A program made the position numbers and the translations under genes. The notes below the pieces were generated by a model. It worked only from the letters and a program-made list of their open reading frames with translations. It made no database searches and was not told where the DNA came from. 64,000 nt of DNA, from positions 62,001 through 126,000 of the forward strand of contig NZ_WTYS01000001.1 of the NCBI RefSeq assembly GCF_009827545.1, given 5' to 3'. The stretch comes from Pontixanthobacter gangjinensis (GTDB lineage Bacteria > Pseudomonadota > Alphaproteobacteria > Sphingomonadales > Sphingomonadaceae). Below, one piece after another: positions 62,725 through 64,000 of the stretch. Within the stretch, counting starts at the first letter, position 1. The number at the start of each line of letters is the position of its first letter.

Positions 62725-64000
62725 CATGAATAACGATCCGGCGCGCGTTCCGGTAATTGTCGGGGTGGGCCAGATCAATGATCGGCCTAGCGATCCCTGC
62801 GACGGGCTTGATCCTGTGGCATTGATGGCGGCTGCTTTGCAGCTTGCTGACACGAATGGTGGCGGCGGCTGGTTGGAGGCATTGGATTCGCTCACAATCG
62901 TTGACCAGATTGCGATGCGGCACTTGAACCCTTTGCCTCAAAAACTATCGGCAGCGCTGGGCATCGACCCGGCGCATCAATATCAAACACCGCTTCCGAT
63001 GGGTGACAGCCCGATCATGTTACTGAACGAAGCGGCCAACCGGATCGGTGCGGGCGAAATTTCCGTCGCGGCTGTGGTCGGTGCCGAGGCTTTGCGAACC
63101 GCAATGAAGCTGGCGGCGTTGCGGCAGGGCGGATCGGCGGCGGATCACAATATTATGCGGGCGCGCAAAAACAAATCCGCACCTAGTTACCTCGCGCAAT
63201 ATGATCTTGTCGCGCCGGTTGATTGTTATCCGATATATGAAAACGCGACCCGCGCTGCGTGGGGGCAAACATTGGCCGAAGGGCAAGCGGAAAGCGGCTC
63301 AATCTGGTCGCTATTTTCCGAAGTCGCGGCAAAAAACGAAGGCGCGTGGATACGGCAGGCGAAATCTGCCGAAGAGATCATCCAGCCTTCTGCTGACAAC
63401 CGCCCGATTGCGTTCCCCTATACCAAGCTGATGGTGGCCAATTCCTCAGTCAATCAAGGCGCGGGCTTTATCATAACCAGCCTGGCCGAAGCGCGGCGGC
63501 GCGGAATGGCGGAAGGCCAGCTTATCTATGTCGGCAATGGTGCAGCGGCCCATGAAAGCGATGATTTTCTCAGCCGAGATCGCTATGATGCTTCTGCGGG
63601 AATGGAAGTTTCCTTGCGTGAAACGCTCGGGCTCAACCAGATGGAGATCAGTGATTTCGACTATGCCGAACTTTATTCCTGCTTCCCCTGCGTCCCGAAA
63701 ATGGCTCGGCGGATATTGGATTGGCCAGTGGACCGCCCCGCAACAGTATTTGGCGGACTGACCTTCGGCGGCGGGCCAATCGGCAATTATATGAGCCACG
63801 CTGTCGTATCGATGGTGGAGCAATTGCGCGCCACAGGGACCAACGGCCTGCTGTTCGCCAATGGCGGATATGCGACGCATAACCACGCAATAGTTTTATC
63901 GAGTAAGCCCATCGCTTCTGCCGAGTTTCCGCGCAGTTTCGATTATCAGGCAGAGGCCAATGCGGCGCGCGGCGCAGTGCCCATGTTGGACGAGGCCTAT
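62725..64000 (+). CDS. Acetyl-CoA acetyltransferase-like thiolase family protein (3' end outside window)
   Basis: The visible 425 codons encode a thiolase-fold protein starting MNNDPARVPVIVGVGQINDRP. The C-terminal half contains FAYTKLMVANSSVNQGAG-like sequence (PYTKLMVANSSVNQGAG), DFDYAELYSCFPC and TFGGGPIGNYMSHA, as in the thiolase-like subgroup related to SCP-x. Members act on acyl-CoA substrates or serve as non-catalytic partners; the catalytic Cys is not certain from the visible part. It follows the pentapeptide lipoprotein by 20 bp and runs off the right edge. Confidence 0.85.

Overview
The window looks like chromosomal DNA of a sphingomonad-type alphaproteobacterium, probably near Erythrobacter, Altererythrobacter or Sphingopyxis. 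This is inferred from gene content and order: hflK-hflC-degP, ftsE-ftsX followed by a DUF218 gene and plsC, a DUF1134/EipA envelope protein, metX-metW with hisC-tyrC, a complete ccoNOQPGHIS cluster, and DUF1295 and MJ0042 zinc-ribbon proteins. Genes are tightly packed, base composition is moderately GC-rich, and many neighbours overlap by 4 bp. I saw no phage, plasmid, IS transposase, integrase or CRISPR array.

Layout. 0-9.3 kb: mrp (cut by the left edge), hflK-hflC-degP, a small secreted Cys protein behind a perfect CRP-type palindrome, a class A penicillin-binding protein, msrB, a glutathione S-transferase and a small secreted protein. 9.3-13.7 kb: an aldehyde dehydrogenase, then a glutathione-dependent formaldehyde module (class III alcohol dehydrogenase, two tandem VOC proteins, S-formylglutathione hydrolase). 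13.7-16 kb: a decayed histidine kinase tail, a fatty acid desaturase behind an operator-like palindrome, and a lipoprotein. 16-24 kb: metW/metX diverging from hisC-tyrC, then plsC, a DUF218 gene, ftsX and ftsE on the minus strand, a zinc-ribbon protein and tRNA-Leu(GAG). 24-27 kb: gene-poor DNA with tRNA-Ser(GCT), an eipA-like gene and an aromatic aminotransferase.

27-40 kb is the more accessory part. It holds a three-gene FAD dehydrogenase complex (one-haem lipoprotein, sorbitol-dehydrogenase-type small subunit, GMC flavoprotein with a predicted Fe-S motif), yaaA, a paired acyl-CoA dehydrogenase operon, a DUF1295 membrane protein, decayed DNA and a large DUF11 surface protein. 38.6-45 kb (minus strand) encodes an ABC ATPase, an ABC-2 permease fused to an M1 aminopeptidase, and a membrane-anchored alpha/beta hydrolase. 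45-49.4 kb carries a GntP permease with a 2-hydroxyacid dehydrogenase, a hot-dog dehydratase and a flavin reductase-MarR fusion. 49.5-57.4 kb is the whole cbb3 oxidase structural and assembly operon behind an FNR/FixK box. 57.4-64 kb has an ABC-F ATPase, an orphan amidoligase, two exported pentapeptide-repeat proteins, a small lipoprotein and a thiolase-like gene cut by the right edge.

The most unusual items are the orphan amidoligase beside two exported pentapeptide-repeat proteins that share a Cys-capped module, the FAD dehydrogenase operon whose catalytic subunits lack any export signal although its electron acceptor is a haem lipoprotein, the permease-peptidase fusion system, a 175-bp element bounded by perfect 15-bp inverted repeats, and several 13-15-bp tandem duplications at gene boundaries. 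All assignments come from reading the sequence; no database search was run.
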